NCBI RefSeq assembly: GCF_016920785.2
Contig: NW_024609839.1
Location: 8,644,196 to 8,708,195, forward strand
Direction of reading: 5' to 3'
From: Ixodes scapularis
Taxonomy: Eukaryota; Arthropoda; Arachnida; Ixodida; Ixodidae
DNA: 64,000 bases
Part shown: in pieces, positions 1 through 12,954 of the stretch
How positions within the stretch are numbered: the stretch's first letter is position 1
How the letters are laid out: each line of letters begins with the position of its first letter
Program-made: the position numbers and the translations under genes
The notes under the pieces: generated by a model
Database searches by the model: none
Told to the model about the DNA's origin: nothing
The model's input: the letters and a program-made list of their open reading frames with translations, nothing else

Positions 1-1929
1 GAGAAGAGGAAAAGAAAAACAAAATACTCGTAATTCGCCCTTCTTTCGTTTCAAGCAGCGCTGCTAATTTTTTGTTAAGTAGCCATTTCTACCCACTTCC
101 GGGCGCTATCTACGTCCTCTTGCCAAACTGCAATTTGTTTTAGAGATAGATGTCAGATGATTCGGAAACACGCGTGGAAAGTGACGCCGTTCTTGGAAAA
201 CAAGCAATATAAATAAGGAGATACAAAAATACCCGAGGAAACGGCCATAATAAAAGGTGATAGAAGGGAAGTCAGCACCTTTCATGCATATTCTCTGCTG
301 GTTGAGTCAAACTTCGAAATTACAAAAAAAAAACAAAAAAAACAACGACATTTGTTTAATATTGGTTTTGTTAAAGAAAGCAAACAAATTATGCGCTATT
401 TTATGGACACTAAAAATGCATGCTTTCTAACAAATGACTGCTGCAAAAACAAAAAAAAAGCTTGGGTAAATAAAAAAAGAATACATAAAAAATGGAGCGT
501 TTGATACCGTGCCCCACAGTGAGGAGATGATGAGACAAGAGCTTTTATTTCTTTTTGCTGCAGCAAGCACAGATAATAAAAGTCTCCCCGATCTCACAAG
601 TATACCGTGTCTTCAAAGCCAGGTTTTTTTGTAACGAGCCATTTAAACATTGATAATTAAAATACGTTGGTAAGCATTACAAAGTCTATTATATAAAAGC
701 AGTAAAATTGTGCACACGAACAGCGCTGTTCCAGCCCCTCAGTCACAGCCTTTGATCCAAAAGACGAGAGGGCACTAACCTTGTGAGCACATACACACAC
801 ATAGCGTTTTTACTATCCAAAGCAAAACGAAACCGAGCATTGTTAAGACGAGTGGCTGGAGCACCAGATAACCAGTCCCAATTATTGCATATTAACATGC
901 ACGCCGTACTTTGTCCCGCGATATTTCCAAGACGGAACGAAGATTTTTCTCACTTTGAAACTATTAAAATGGAATTTTCGCGCGGCTTCATTTAAACAAG
1001 GGCATAGGCTACTCGGGGTACAGTCTTAAAATATATAATAAAATCAATAACTCGAAACCGGTGGTGCCCGAGTTTTTAAATCATCTGCGAAACAAGCTCA
1101 AGCTGTTTTTTCTAGCCACATCTTTTCAGGTGCTTTCCATATGTGGGCTACTCTCGCGTGAGCTGCGCAGCGGAAAACAAATTATAAAATAATGGTTAAA
1201 AAACTGAAAACGTTGCTACTACGAGTGAAGTCAATTATACAAAACCTAGCACATAAAAGAAAAAATATATTGGCAATTCATCTGTCTGATTGTGATCAAT
1301 AAATAATAGCTATAACTAAAAAAAAAAAGAGGGAATGAGGAAAGACCCAGCGCAATATAGCACTGTTTCTCCCGCCCAATCACTTTCGAGGAGTGCGCCA
1401 AGAAGCGATATCTTTTGTTTGCGATGGAGAGGGGTTGAGCAACAGAAGCTTTTTTTCTCATTCTTCTTGCCAGGTACTTCAGAAGAGAGCCCATTGTTAG
1501 ACACAAACTCTATTACAGAGGTCAATAAAAAAATAAAAAAGAAAACAGCGATGACCCGAGAAAAAAATTATAATTTATCGAAGCTTCGGGAGGAAATATT
1601 ATCCCGGCAAATTTCTTTCTGGCATGACGACCGCTATTTTTTCTCCGGAACGCAATAACGGTTAGCGATCAAGCTCCTGACGGTGGATGTCGTCGAAATT
1701 GTTTCACGAAGGGTCTGGCCTCCCTTCCTTTTCCACTCTCTTCCGAAGGTTAATATTTTTCGGCAAACGCCGTTCGTTCATATCCATTCTGTGCTTGATT
1801 CCCGACTCTGCGTGGTGCATTGGGAGACCGGAACACATGTAAGAGTCACGTCACGGAACGCAGAAGGAAAATTACATAACGGCCAGTTCACTTCCGGCGA
1901 AATAATCTGACTGAAATACCAGCTTATAT
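1..1929. other. AT-rich stretch without a supported gene
   Basis: Poly-A runs and low-complexity AT DNA dominate. The open frames here are short, overlap on both strands and show no domain or splice context. I see no RNA gene or promoter that I would defend. Confidence 0.5.
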
Positions 1930-2640
1930 TGATTTACTTACTAATACTGCAATCACCGCAAGGAATTTTAGCAGGTGGGTACATTGAATTAACAAGACAT
2001 GAAGTCACACAACATAGCAAACAAGTCGAAGAAACAAAAGAATACATATTTGACAAAGGGGCAAAACTAATTTAGGAGGGGTTTAAATAAAGACAATGAT
2101 GGCTGCATAAGAACACTTTCAGAAAGGTTATTCCAGTCAGTCACCGTTCACAAAAAAAGTACATGATGCAGTTATTATACGATTGAAAAGAAGCTATTGT
2201 TAGCGCGTGCCTCCGACGAGTAGCGTAACGTGATGAAAAGTTTATTAGGTGAGACAAATACATCCTATAATGTCCATTTATTAATTGATAAAACCAACTT
2301 TTAGTCGAGAATGCCGTTTTTTTTCCTTATTAAACGTTTTATACACACACACACACACAGTCAAGAATGCCGATTTCCGAGAGATAATGACTTTAAGTTA
2401 GCTCTGGTTAAAAGTTCGGTTATGAAGGTGCGTTCGAAGCCATTATAAACGTAGCGAGCTTGTTCGTGTTTTTCTGCACACGATCGAGCTTGTTCATGTT
2501 CAGTTTGGTGAATGGATCCCAAATGATAGCCGCGTAATCTAATGTTGGCAAGACTATAGCTTTTCATGTTAGAAGACGCAAGGAAGGGGTAAAAATTCTT
2601 AGTGGTCTTCTAAGAAAGATTAACTTTCGAAGTTATTCGA
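1930..2640 (-). mobile_element. LINE 3' fragment (RT C-terminal region), decayed
   Basis: Read on the minus strand from about 2600 downward, the translation begins with a stretch containing LPTLDYAAIIWDPF and NKLDRVQKNT, which is the typical post-RT region of CR1/Jockey-group LINEs. After a frame change it gives LLTRANLKSL, and after the AC repeat it gives MYLSHLINFSSRYATRRRHALT followed by YNNCIMYFF, the usual C-terminal LINE signature. The minus-strand end near 1930 reads GATTGCAGTATTAGTAAGTAAATC, a LINE-style 3' terminus. Stops and frameshifts make it non-functional. The region upstream of the RT palm is missing, so it is 5' truncated. Family assignment is by motif recall only. Confidence 0.7.
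2341..2360. repeat. (AC)n microsatellite
   Basis: An uninterrupted ACACAC tract lies inside the minus-strand LINE fragment. A short sequence close to GTCNAGAATGCCG stands on both sides of it (about 2304 and 2361), so it may mark a small duplication. Confidence 0.85.
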
Positions 2641-2652
2641 AAGATATTCTTT

Positions 2653-2913
2653 CTCAGAGTAACGTCACGAAGGTCATGACAAAGGTCATGACCTTCACAG
2701 TGGAAGTCACTTTAAGCTCGGTAAGGTCAGGTTGTGACCTTCACGTGAAGCTCCGAAGGAGGGGAGGAGCGGAGGAAAAATGGAGGGGAGGAGGAAAGGT
2801 AGAGGAGAGGGTACGAAAGAGGAGGAGGGGATACCCTCCTCCTCAAGAGCTGCGCTCTAATTCAACATTACAGTGAGTTGTAAACGTCTCTCATTTTTGT
2901 TGATTTTTTAAAG
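2653..2913. repeat. AGAGCTGCGCTCT-family repeat, copy A (partial)
   Basis: The block AAGAGCTGCGCTCTAATTC at about 2847 is followed by a 40-bp flank (CATTACAGTGAGTTGTAAACG and a T-rich end) that recurs beside copies near 19.7, 26.2 and 63.5 kb. Inside are purine-rich GAGG arrays and AAGGTCATGAC repeats. The opposite AGAGC end found in the other copies is not visible here, so this copy looks truncated. The family has no coding capacity that I can see. Confidence 0.7.
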
Positions 2914-4313
2914 GCTATTGCCCGTGTCCCTCACAGTCGCCTTATTAAAATAATTACAATGTCTAAAAATAACGAAACTGCAATGTCCTGGATTTCAGAG
3001 TCCCTGAACGATCGAAAACAATCGGTTATTGTAAGCGACATTAGCTCTGACCCCATAAAGGTTAAATCAGGAGTTCCCCAGCCATCAGTTCTTGGCCCGC
3101 TTTAATTTTTAGTGCATATGAATGACCTACCAAAATGTCTTTCATCTGTAATTCACCTATTCGTAGACGACTGTGTAGCTAGTCTACCTGAAATATATGA
3201 TCGAGATGATCCTTTTGCTCTTCAAAAAGATTTGGACACCATATGTGCATGCTGTGACACATGGCAGCAGCAAAAAAAAAATGTAGAAGAAAAAAACCGA
3301 AACCTATGACATTCACTATGCGTCGTTCAACACCTCATTACGATTACAAAATTAAAGATTCAAAATCAAAAAAGGTAAGCTCATATAAATTTTTAGGAAT
3401 TCACCTATCTGCAAAACTATCCTGGAACACCCATATAGACCACATCAGTAAGAATGCTAATAAAACATTAGGTTTCTTAAAAAGGTATTTGTGTATGAGA
3501 ATGATAGAAACTAAATTTCTTGATTACACTACTCTCGTTAGGTTTAAGTTAGAACATGCATCTGTTATTTTCAGCCAGCTTCAAAAATATGTAATTCACA
3601 GCCTTCAATCTATACAAATTAGGGCAATTCGGTTCGTTCTAAAAACCATAATCTTCTGTAAGTGTTAGGCAGCTTAAAAAGTTCATCGGTTTATTGACGC
3701 TGAATCAGAGGAGGAATCTCGCGAGGTGTTTTTTTTTTTTTCAAATAAGTTTTCCTTTCATGTCTGAATTTCGTCATTAGGTCCTACCATCTGCCCGTAT
3801 TTTCCCCGTCATTATCACCCTAACAATGTTTCTATTCTTTTCGAAAAGACTAGCTTGTTTAATTTTCCCCCTTTGTACTGTCCGCGGCTGACAGGAGTGA
3901 CTTCGCAAGTGAAATAGCTCTAACAGAATTCACAATCACTTCATGTCGCTGTTGCATAACTCACGATGACCCAGCCTTTTGAAATCATATTTATCGCTGA
4001 CTTGACGGCAGCACTCGTGATTATTTTCCACATACTTCCAGTGTGTGCGTAGGTGACCGTGTGTATCTATTATGAGTTCGTCTTGTAATTATCGACTTGA
4101 AATTATATTTTTTGTTTGTGTACGTGTGCTCTGGTGCCTGTAAACACCGATTGAAAATTTCAGTTTTTTATAATCAATTTGAAGTAATTTTTTGTGTTTT
4201 TATTGCATTAATAATTGTTGCATAATTATTCAAAAGATTCTTGGGGTGCCCCCCCCCCCCCCCGTCCTATGTAATGCCCATTACAGCCCTTACAAATACG
4301 AAAAAAAAAACCT
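2914..4313 (+). mobile_element. LINE RT fragment to 3' end, plus strand, decayed
   Basis: The plus strand reads AIARVPHSRLIKII and then SGVPQPSVLGPL, a stop, and FLVHMNDLPKCL, followed by LFVDDC at 3157-3174. FVDD at 3160-3171 sits where RTs have Y/FADD. A frame change near 3290 leads to KFLGIHLSAKLSWNTHIDHI and a LINE thumb region to 3668; weaker C-terminal matches (HYHPNNVSILF) run to about 3890. The 3' end has the run of C at 4249-4263, CCTATGTAATGCCCATTACAG and an A-rich tail near 4313, a common arthropod LINE terminus. It is 5' truncated inside the RT and carries stops and a frameshift. Confidence 0.8.
3160..3171 (+). other. RT catalytic box FVDD in LINE fragment
   Basis: The codons TTC GTA GAC GAC encode FVDD. 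Both catalytic aspartates of motif C are present, but the usual alanine or tyrosine position is changed and the surrounding ORF is broken. Confidence 0.7.
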
Positions 4314-4935
4314 TACTGCTACCTCACATACTCATGCTAGTTTAAATAACACCAGTTTGAGAATGGCTAGATGCACATTGCAGAGACTGTGCAGGACAAT
4401 CAGAAAAAAACTAGACGAGTGCTGAACAAAGAGCTGATAATATGAAAAGGACAGTCGTTAAAGCCGTGTGTTACGCAACGAACTAAATCACGAATGTCGA
4501 AATTGCAATTCCAAGTGCATACATATATCCGACCAAGGGAACACTTCCTTCAATAAGTGGAGCTCTGAAATTTTCACCCACTGCAATATCGAAAGTATCC
4601 ACTTTAGCATCGCTAACAAGAAAGAAAAAGGTACGAAAAATGAGGAATTGAGAGTAATAGCATTAGGGAAATTGGTATGGCACTGGAGAAAGAGGAAGAG
4701 AAGGAAGAGCGCGCGCGGATTTGGGTTTCGTAACAGGGCACTTAAAGAAAATGCTTCTCTCAGGCAGACTTAATGGATGCCAGAGCCCACAGAAATCGGC
4801 GCGGTGTGTGTCTGAAAGATTACTTATCGTAAGTATGTCTTACTTGATGTCCAATTCCAGCAAAACAAGAAAATTTAATAAAGGAAGAGTATCGAAAAGA
4901 CACAAAAAGACGCACTGACAAAGCAAAAATCGTAT
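4314..4935. other. No supported gene
   Basis: Short overlapping frames only, purine-rich near 4620-4720. No domain, SINE boxes or clear terminal repeats were seen. Confidence 0.45.
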
Positions 4936-5170
4936 AGTTTTGATAATGATAATGATAATGATAATCTTTATTGGCTCAGGAGAGCCGTGGCACCGCGGAA
5001 AGGCGACAGCCCGTACCATGGAGGCCCGCGTTTTGTAATCTTTCAACAATACAGCTACATACAGAATTAAAAAAAAATGTTTTATAGGATTTAGGTATTT
5101 CCTTGGCAGCGTGAAGTTCAAATTACGTAAAGCGAGAAAAAAAATTTCAAGCATAGTTGAAATGCAAAAA
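4936..5170 (-). mobile_element. LINE-like 3' terminus with (ATTATC)n tail, minus strand
   Basis: On the minus strand the sequence reads TCTCCTGAGCCAATAAAG followed by four ATTATC-type units (4941-4966). A gene-like 3' end with AATAAAG leading into a simple tandem tail is typical of several LINE families. Upstream (to about 5170) is presumably its 3' untranslated region; no RT is recognisable. It could alternatively be a processed host 3' end. Confidence 0.5.
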
Positions 5171-8100
5171 ACCGCGCCTAACATGTCAAACCTATTTCAA
5201 CAAAATTTTTTGTCATTGCTGTTTTTTATTACAGTGACTGGAAAGTAGTTTAGCTAATGCCGACACGCGAGACTAAGGAGAAACATTGCCCCCTCAATTA
5301 GCCCTATGTATCTTTAGCAAGAGTCTTATGCAAAATACTTGGGCAATGCGTTTAGTACATCAACATACCCTCACTAAAGCAGATCGGTATTTTAGTAAAC
5401 TATATGTTGGTTGTGATACTGATACATAGATCCTCGCAATGCCATTGCAGCCAAATAGACGTTCAAGCTCCATTGGCGCTATGACGGTACGATTATACTC
5501 TACCCGATTTCATCGCTCACTCTCTCTCTTCGTTCCCCCTTCTCCCAATTTTTCGATCGGCAGTGGGCCTGAAATATACGCTCCGTTATTTTTTTTCTTC
5601 AGATTATACTAGACCCAAGTGAAGGAATAATGAAAGAAAGGGAAGATGTAGCGGAGAAAGCAAACAAGAAAAACTCTCGTTGTTCCGCGCTGTCTCCTAA
5701 GCGGCTGAGGGAAGCAATAGAAAGCGTAGTGGCCTCCCGCCAAAACGGCTTCATTCAAAAAGGCCGAGTTATCGAAAGCAGCAATCTGTCGATGCACGCA
5801 GGAAATCGGCAGGGCGTACGATCTTCCGCCCAATCGCGATACGCGCAGTAACGACTTTTAATGTACACATGTCGAGTATACGAAATGGACATAAAACGGT
5901 AAGGCCACTTAATAAAACGTGTACGTTTAGTCGCCGGGTCATTTTCGAATGAGCATCTGAAATTTGTCCGGTATTCGGAAATATTAAGGTTTTGGAAGGA
6001 ATAATATTTGCGTTTTAATAAAAGTTGTTGAATACTCGGTACTAACTTGCACAACATTCTGCACTGATTTTGATAATAAAAATGCATATACCGTATTTCC
6101 TCTAGTAATAGCCGAACTCCTTATGTACAGTACAAGGCCCAATTGCAACTAGTGTCCTGCAGAGCACACATGCTGTCAATCGTCGCGTTCTGCAAAAAAA
6201 AAAAAAAAAAGCGCAGGGATTAACAAGGACGAGAAAACGATTTTCTGCAAAAATCCGATCTGAGCAGATGGCAATTTCGCATGAAGACGTTATCTTTGTC
6301 CCGTAAATTGCTGCCATGTTTCTGCCGTTCGCGGTGATTCGCTAACCATGTTGAATAAACCTGAGACTGGGACAGAAATGAACATACAAGTGGAAGGAAA
6401 AGAAAAAGACAGGACGGACGTCTCCGTGCTCCCCGGGAAAGCAGACTCATAGGCCTTGTTCATAAGGCGTGCGGGCATTACTCGAGAAAATAATGCAATC
6501 ACAGCAAAGCTCATTAAAGCGCTGAATTAAAAATTTGGATTGTTCTCGTTGGTTCATAATGAACTGTAGGACTTTAAAGTGTAAAACAATCACAGATGAG
6601 GACGAGACACACACAACAGCAAAAGTCCGTGTTGTATGTGTCCCTTCCTCGGCTTATAAAACGCAGGGTGTGGCGAGTTCCGACTTTCCAGCATCTCATT
6701 ATCGCTTCTCAGACAATCAGATTGCAGCCTTAGCTGTCAGGAACGCGGAAAAACCAGTCACAAAGCAAGATGTGAGAATAAAATGCTCTTCTTAAGCAGA
6801 CCGTAACTTTAGTAACACCTTTATTGTTTTGTTTGCTTCTGACCTTGTGGACGGTGTTTTAATGCGTGACAAGTGTTAGACATGTATTTGATAATCGCGT
6901 TATAGTATATCACTACTTTTGTGAGCTCCAACAGCACCTTCATTAAACACCTTGAAATATCTTCTTCATTTAAGAAAAAACCAGAAAAAAACACGCATTT
7001 TGTCAGAAGTCTAAAATCATTTGCTGTTTTGCGTGTGACTTCTTGAAACGTTCATAATGCGGGATATGCTGGATAGTTCAAGGAAAATTCCATCCACAGG
7101 AATTGAGGGCGTACAGCAATACACTTGCCACTTAAGTCTATGAGAGTAGATGAGATGATTAATTATTCTTGCAGATCATTGATGCTCGAAGGACTTCGCC
7201 GATTACTCGCTGCATGTGAGCGTCCTTTGGTGCATTATCAGTTTTAATGATACCCCCCCCCCCAATCTGTTGCATAACAAGTTTGAACCACCCAAGAAAG
7301 AAATCTGATGACCCTGGAATTGAGATGTGAACTAGAGAGATTCTTTTAATACGTAATGTTTTTCTCCAAAGTTGATGGTAAGTTTCAGGTGCCAGCTTTT
7401 GTACACATTTGTGTAGTAGACCCTATACTACTTTATGAAAAATTATACTTCATTTATTTTATCAATCAAGTAATATTGCACGTTCAGGCTGCATATTTAA
7501 GAACAATGTGATTAAACTCGACATAACCAAGTCATTAACGATGTCATGCATGCAATGCAGGTAACGCGAATTTAGTCAAGTATTAGTTGGAACATGAACA
7601 AACAAACTGGCAAATAGATTTTAACAGAAAGTCAGAAATAGGTATTTAAACGTAGAAAAAAGTGGGTGGCCATCCAGTACGAGTATAAGATTAGATAATG
7701 CGAGTTTCACAAACCACACACATTTTAAGAAATTCATCGCTGGCTCTTTTAACGCTGTCTTAACAGAAGTACACGTTATATCCTCAGGTCGAATGGGCAG
7801 AATCTGATGAATAATTTACATGCACTCCAGAGTAAAACCGCAACAGGTTCAGCAGTGAGGATAGAAGCCTCGTTGCTATGCACGCTACAGTTTTTATAAG
7901 CGATGTCCCAATAATATGACACAAACCGGGTGCAAATACGAAAACACTTATAAGCAGACATCTCTCACGTCCCGGATAGTGAAGCTTCAGTCTCCAACGG
8001 CGACCTGCTTTGAGAGACGTGGCTACATCGTAGCATGCACTCCTACTCACGCCCGGCCTGAAGCCAAGGGTTTTCCCTAACCCGGAGCAGGCTTATATAC

Positions 8101-8429
8101 ATCACGCATGCGAGTAGCTTTTGGGGTCCGCGAAAGACGATCTCTTTGGGCTACCTCTCCCGCATTCCTTGCTCAATGCCTTCTTTCCTCTCTACACGAG
8201 GAAGCTGCCCCCATTCCTATTTTCTTGCCCCTCTTTCCAAGAGAGAACTGGCAGCAAGTCGGCTGGAGTTTCCCTGGCAACCAGCAAAGCATCAAAAGAC
8301 CTGAACCTTCCTTTCAAAGTTCGCTCTAACGAATTGCATGTTTATTAACAATAAACGGCTCGTGTATCGCCCAGTGGCAATATGTTGTCGAAGTTTAATA
8401 ACTAGATCGCCTGAGTAGAAGAAAAAAGT
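5171..8429. other. Largely uninformative stretch
   Basis: No gene is supported. A minus-strand frame at about 7784-8050 is hydrophobic but unrecognised. At 8090-8100 the plus strand has GCTTATATACATC followed 250 bp later by an AATAAA (8350), which resembles a promoter and polyadenylation pair such as a solo LTR, but no TG..CA ends or target duplication were found. A run of C lies at 7252-7263. Confidence 0.4.
6597..6650. repeat. Imperfect hairpin, Penelope-tail-like
   Basis: The left arm GGACGAGACACACACAAC faces the right arm GTTGTATGTGTCCCTTCCTC across a short loop. This resembles terminal hairpins of Penelope-like elements such as the GGGACAGACAAAACGAAGG terminus near 41.3 kb. There is no associated coding sequence. 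Confidence 0.35.
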
Positions 8430-8529
8430 GTCACGTTCATCACTTTCAAGCGCAAGTCAAGATAAAAATAAGTATGAATCTGTCCTGTTTAAAAGCATTC
8501 GAATTGCCACACCAAAACGAGACGATCTT

Positions 8530-8976
8530 CACGGTGTTCTCGAGAATGGCTTATCTCCCATAATCATTCTCACAGAAACGTGGTTATTCGCTGATATAGC
8601 AGAAAACAAAATGCTTCCTGTTATCTTTAACCACAATGTTTTCTTTGGCATGACCGAAAAGGTCAGAGGGGTCGTGGTGCGCTGATTACAATAAAAATAC
8701 ATTTCTTCTTTTGGCACCTGCGTCTTGAACAATAAATTAGAATTTATTTGTAAATGTTTTGGTACTCCCTCGAGTAAGATTATGATTGGAGTGTGTTATA
8801 AGAAGCCCAACTGTGTTTCATCTTTTCACACAGATCTGGACTCTCTTCTACTTGATATAAATCTTCGCTTTTTGGAAGCCGACATCCTGTTATTGGGTGA
8901 CTTCAATTTCCCTCTCAAAGACTGGTCTTGTTTATCTCATGGTTCCACCGCATCGAAACAATTTCTAGATATGTGA
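8530..8976 (+). pseudogene. LINE ORF2 endonuclease (EEP) domain, broken
   Basis: The translation contains PIIILTETWLFADI (the TETW metal-binding box), then after a stop at 8682 it continues from about 8725 with IGVCYKKPN and ADILLLGDFNFPLKDW. The GDFN box supplies catalytic Asp and Asn in the endonuclease/exonuclease/phosphatase fold that nicks target DNA in LINEs. The frame is interrupted by stops at 8682 and 8974. FCEGLRDHRLLHIGL near 9075-9120 matches the SDHxxL box. Confidence 0.8.
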
Positions 8977-10026
8977 CTCGCTCTCAATTTAACGTAGTTA
9001 GTTGACAAACCAATTCGCTCAGATAATACCTAAGGCTTGATACTAACCCTGTAAAGAGAGAGTCAAATTGATAGACTTCTGTGAAGGGTTAAGAGATCAC
9101 AGGCTGCTGCATATTGGCTTGTCACTTCCTGTCATCATGAATCATACTATTTCTTAGATAATTCATGGCAAAAACATGGCTCATTATGAATCAATAAACC
9201 GTGAATTGACAAAATTTATTTACTCTTACGTAGCTAATATTTACAATAGATCAGTAAAGAAACATTGGGAGCTATTTAGCCCAAAATTAAAAGTACTTCC
9301 GAAGACATTTGTTCCTACAATATGCAATTGTACAAACTCAGGAAATCAATGGTTCACGAACGCTTTGCTTTCCCTTCGAAATAAAAAAAACAGATACTAT
9401 TTGCGAATGCCAAAGGTGTCAACACGTCCCAGGCTTGGAACGTTTATAATTGTTCCCACAGGAAGTAAACCAGAAACCATAAACTGTCAAAAAATAAATT
9501 ATTTTTCTGTGACTTACCATCTATACAACGAAATAACCCAAGGAATTGCTGAAACTTAGTATCACCAAATAGTGACAATCCTATCATCCATCTCAAAGAC
9601 GAGAAATACGACCCATCCTACAAAGCGACTGCCCTGAAGCACTTAACGACTACTTTTTATCTGCTCTTTCTTTAGAATGCTTAGCCACTGTTTCTACTTA
9701 TGTCGAAACGCCTAATGAGCAAATGCCCACAATCAGCATAAATTCAGCCTGTATCGTAAACCTAATCGACAAATTAAACACTCATTGTATACAGGCCCCG
9801 ACAACATCAAATCCCCAATTCTAAGATCGCCAGCATTATTTGTTGCGAATTTCTCTCACTCATATTTAACCAATCGTTATCCGAAATCCGCCTTTCTTTG
9901 AACTTGAAAGTTCGCAAAGGTACGCCCGTTTTCAAAGAAGAAATTCGCTCTTCAGTTCCAGACTATTGATCCAAATATTTAACATATATCTGGTCTAAAC
10001 TACTTAATAACATACTTTACTCTCCC

Positions 10027-11250
10027 ATAATGGGTCACGTAACAACAGACGAATTCCTCTTTAAACATCAGCATGGCCTTCAAAATGAACTTTCTCTTGA
10101 GACGCAGCTCTGTGACTTCAATATTGACCTACACAATATCTTCGAGTGTCGTACATAAACTGACGCCATTTTCCTTGATTTCTCTAAAGCATGTGACCGT
10201 GTTCCTCGTCTTCTTACCAAGCTGTAATATATTCACCTTTATCCCTCAGTGTTTGGATAGAGACGTGACTTTCTATCGTCCCGAGTTCAATTCACAATCA
10301 TCAGTGATCACGAATCAATCCTAAAAATGTATATTCTGGTGTTCTACTGGAAACTCTGACTTTTTTTTAGATATCTATAAATAACCTTTCCTCCCCGCCC
10401 CCAACTATTTCTTCTAAAATACGCCTCTTGCAGATGACTGCGTCACCAATAGGAAGACAATGTGCATGCACAATCAAAACCAACGTCAAAGTGACCTTCA
10501 AAAAAATTACCCCATAGTGCAAAGAGCGGTTGATATTGTTAACCAACTTCAAATGTATACTAATCTCATTCAAAATATAAAAAAAATCTGTCCTATCATA
10601 TGTCAACGACTTTGACCAGATTGAGACCGTTGCAACGAGTAAATATCTTTGCGTAAACCTAACATCAGAGTTCTCGTGGAATAACCAGATTGAAGGCATT
10701 CATGCTTAATCATCAATAATTCTAGGATTAATTTGACGTAACATTCCCAGAGCTCTTCCACTCGTCCGGAAGATGGCATATGAAGGAATCGTCAAACCTA
10801 AATTAGAATATGCAGCTTTCATTAGGAATCCCCATCCATGCAACTTCATCAATTGTCTTGAGGCAGTACAAAGCCGGGCCCCTTGTATCATATTGTATAC
10901 GCACGACTTCTTAGCCAGTGTACCCGCTTTAAGAACTCATCCAATATTTTCTTCTTTTGAGCTCCACAGGCATCTCGCTCGCCTGTCTTTTCTTCACAAA
11001 ATTAACTAGCATTGTCCCGATCCCAAGAAGTGTTCGTTGTCACCCCCTGAGAGAGCATCGTCCCGCCTTTACAACCGTTACACAATTAAACGTATATCCT
11101 GGTTTACATGCGCATCTATCAGTCTTTCCTCCCTCTAGCCATCTGCGACTGGAACAGCCTACTGCCTTCCATCGTCACCCTCGTAGACCCCAAAGTTTTC
11201 TCCCAAGTCTCTAGGTTCATCTTTCTTTTCATTCGTATTCGTTTCTATTT
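10027..11250 (+). pseudogene. LINE ORF2 reverse transcriptase and C-terminus, broken
   Basis: FKHQHGLQNELSLETQL and IFLDFSKACDRVPR mark RT motifs, with a stop between them. ADDC at 10430-10441 is the catalytic box, reached after a frameshift. After more stops the thumb region reads YLCVNLTSEFSWNNQIEG and RKMAYEGIVKPKLEYAAFI, then HRHLARLSFLHKIN. A second frame continues SSASSRLYNRYTIKRI to the end. Motif order matches an intact LINE, so this is a decayed single copy and not a mosaic. Confidence 0.82.
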
Positions 11251-11391
11251 CATATTTAACTGAGTTTATCCTGAATGCCTTCAATTAACTTGTGGTTTTT
11301 GTCTTGATTCGTATATGCACTAATGTCCCCCCTTAATACCTAACCGGGCCCTTAAGATGGAATAAATTAATGAAATGAAATGAAGGGGTGT

Positions 11392-12155
11392 TGTGGTAAT
11401 GGGAGCTTTTCGCAGAAGGTTCGTTTGGACCACCCTCATATTTCGCTTAAACTACGCTGTCTTTGAGTGCCAAATGATCGCAAAAACAGATTGTATAATA
11501 AACAAAAGAGAGTGATAAAGGTTCTTCGGCGCCGTATCAACAACACAACGGATAGAGCATGGTCCCGGGAACGACATTATTTGCATTAACACTTGTTTCA
11601 AAAGGCGCGTTTTTTTTTGTTTTTTTTTTGTGTCACACGCTCGGACCGTTCCTCACGATGCCGCACCAGGCAATAATAATTTGAAATCTCCGAAATGCGT
11701 GGCTTGCTCTGATGTTACATCAGGTGTCGTCATGATGGCCTTGCTGCTGAACGTGTATCCTCTGCAGCACATATTTCCCACCACCGAATTTGTTTCTCTC
11801 AGCCAGAAAAAGGTGGTGATGACCACCAGTATTATGCGATCACATAATAACCACGCCACTTATAAAAAGACCTCAGTTTCTTTTTTACATGCAGTGTTTG
11901 CAACATAAGCCTTGCAGGCGACGTTAACCTTCAAGTTGTGAATTGGCCAGTATGGAGCAGTCTCGTGGTAGTAGTAATGGTATAAACTAATGTAATCTTA
12001 CGGGGCATGACTCATGAAGCCCAGAGCTGTAAAGCGAGAATCTAGATACGCGTGTAAGTAAAACCTAATTTTACTTGAACATTCCAAGGCAGTACTTCGT
12101 GAAGCATTTCGCGATATGTGGATATAAATGAAACCCCATGAAATGATGACGAATG
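11392..12155. other. No supported gene
   Basis: Spacer between the two facing LINE 3' ends. Contains T-runs near 11610 and short frames without recognisable domains. Confidence 0.45.
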
Positions 12156-12954
12156 TTTATTTATTTATTTATTTAGTCTGCATAATATTCCCACAAACAT
12201 TCCGAGGCCTTATTAATGCGCGCATATTACAAACAATAAAAGAACAGATGCGGGCAAAAAATATTCAACACGTGATTTAAAAAATATAAAAGAAAATAAA
12301 TGAAACTACGGACAACAACAGAGCACAAATATTTGTCAAGCGGCCAACAATGATGTTCTAAAGTTTAAAATGGGTGAAAACAAATCTAAACCCCTCCTAT
12401 CGCGGTTATAAAGAGCTGAAGGCGTGTCATCGGGGACTGGACACAAACTTTCTGCGGGTAGAAAAGATAAGAAAATCTGGTACGATTTTGGGCAACACTG
12501 AAAGAAATCGCACTTAAAAGTAATGGTGCCTCAATCGTAGCGTTCACTATCTTATACAAAGGAGTCATGTCTCACGCTAATCTTTTTTGTGCAAGGGTAC
12601 CAGATCAAGAAAATTAAGTACGTATTCATAATCAAGATAAATGCACCTCCCAACCCATCGATCGTAAATAATACGCACGAGACGACGCTGAACTTTTTCT
12701 AAAATACATAACTGAGTCAATCTAATGGTATTCTATATGACTGAGCAGAACTCAAGTTTAGACAAAACAAGGGCGCGAAATAGATTAATTATGCTAACGT
12801 AAGTACCAACATTCCGCGTCATTCGGGAAATAACGCCTAGCACCTGCTAAGAATGATTCACAACTTTCAAAACATGCTCAGTAAACCAAAAGCGGGAATC
12901 AAACAGCACTCCCAGGTCACGAACACTATCGCACCTTCGCGATCGTTGAACCTA

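Larger units (their letters stand above)
8430..11391 (+). mobile_element. Plus-strand LINE (endonuclease + RT), 5' truncated, decayed
   Basis: One element can be followed across several frames for about 3 kb: an endonuclease region (8530-8976), a linker with SVKKHWELFSPK, RT fingers and palm (10027-10440), the thumb and C-terminus (10590-11250), and a 3' end with AATAAATTAATGAAATGAAATGAA at about 11360-11391. No ORF1 is seen upstream, so it begins within or just before the endonuclease. Many stops and frameshifts rule out activity. The order APE-type endonuclease then RT without RNase H fits the CR1/Jockey group. Confidence 0.85.

Noticed and set aside
8090..8420. Solo LTR
   Set aside because: TATA-like and AATAAA signals are present, but no TG..CA termini or target duplication were found.
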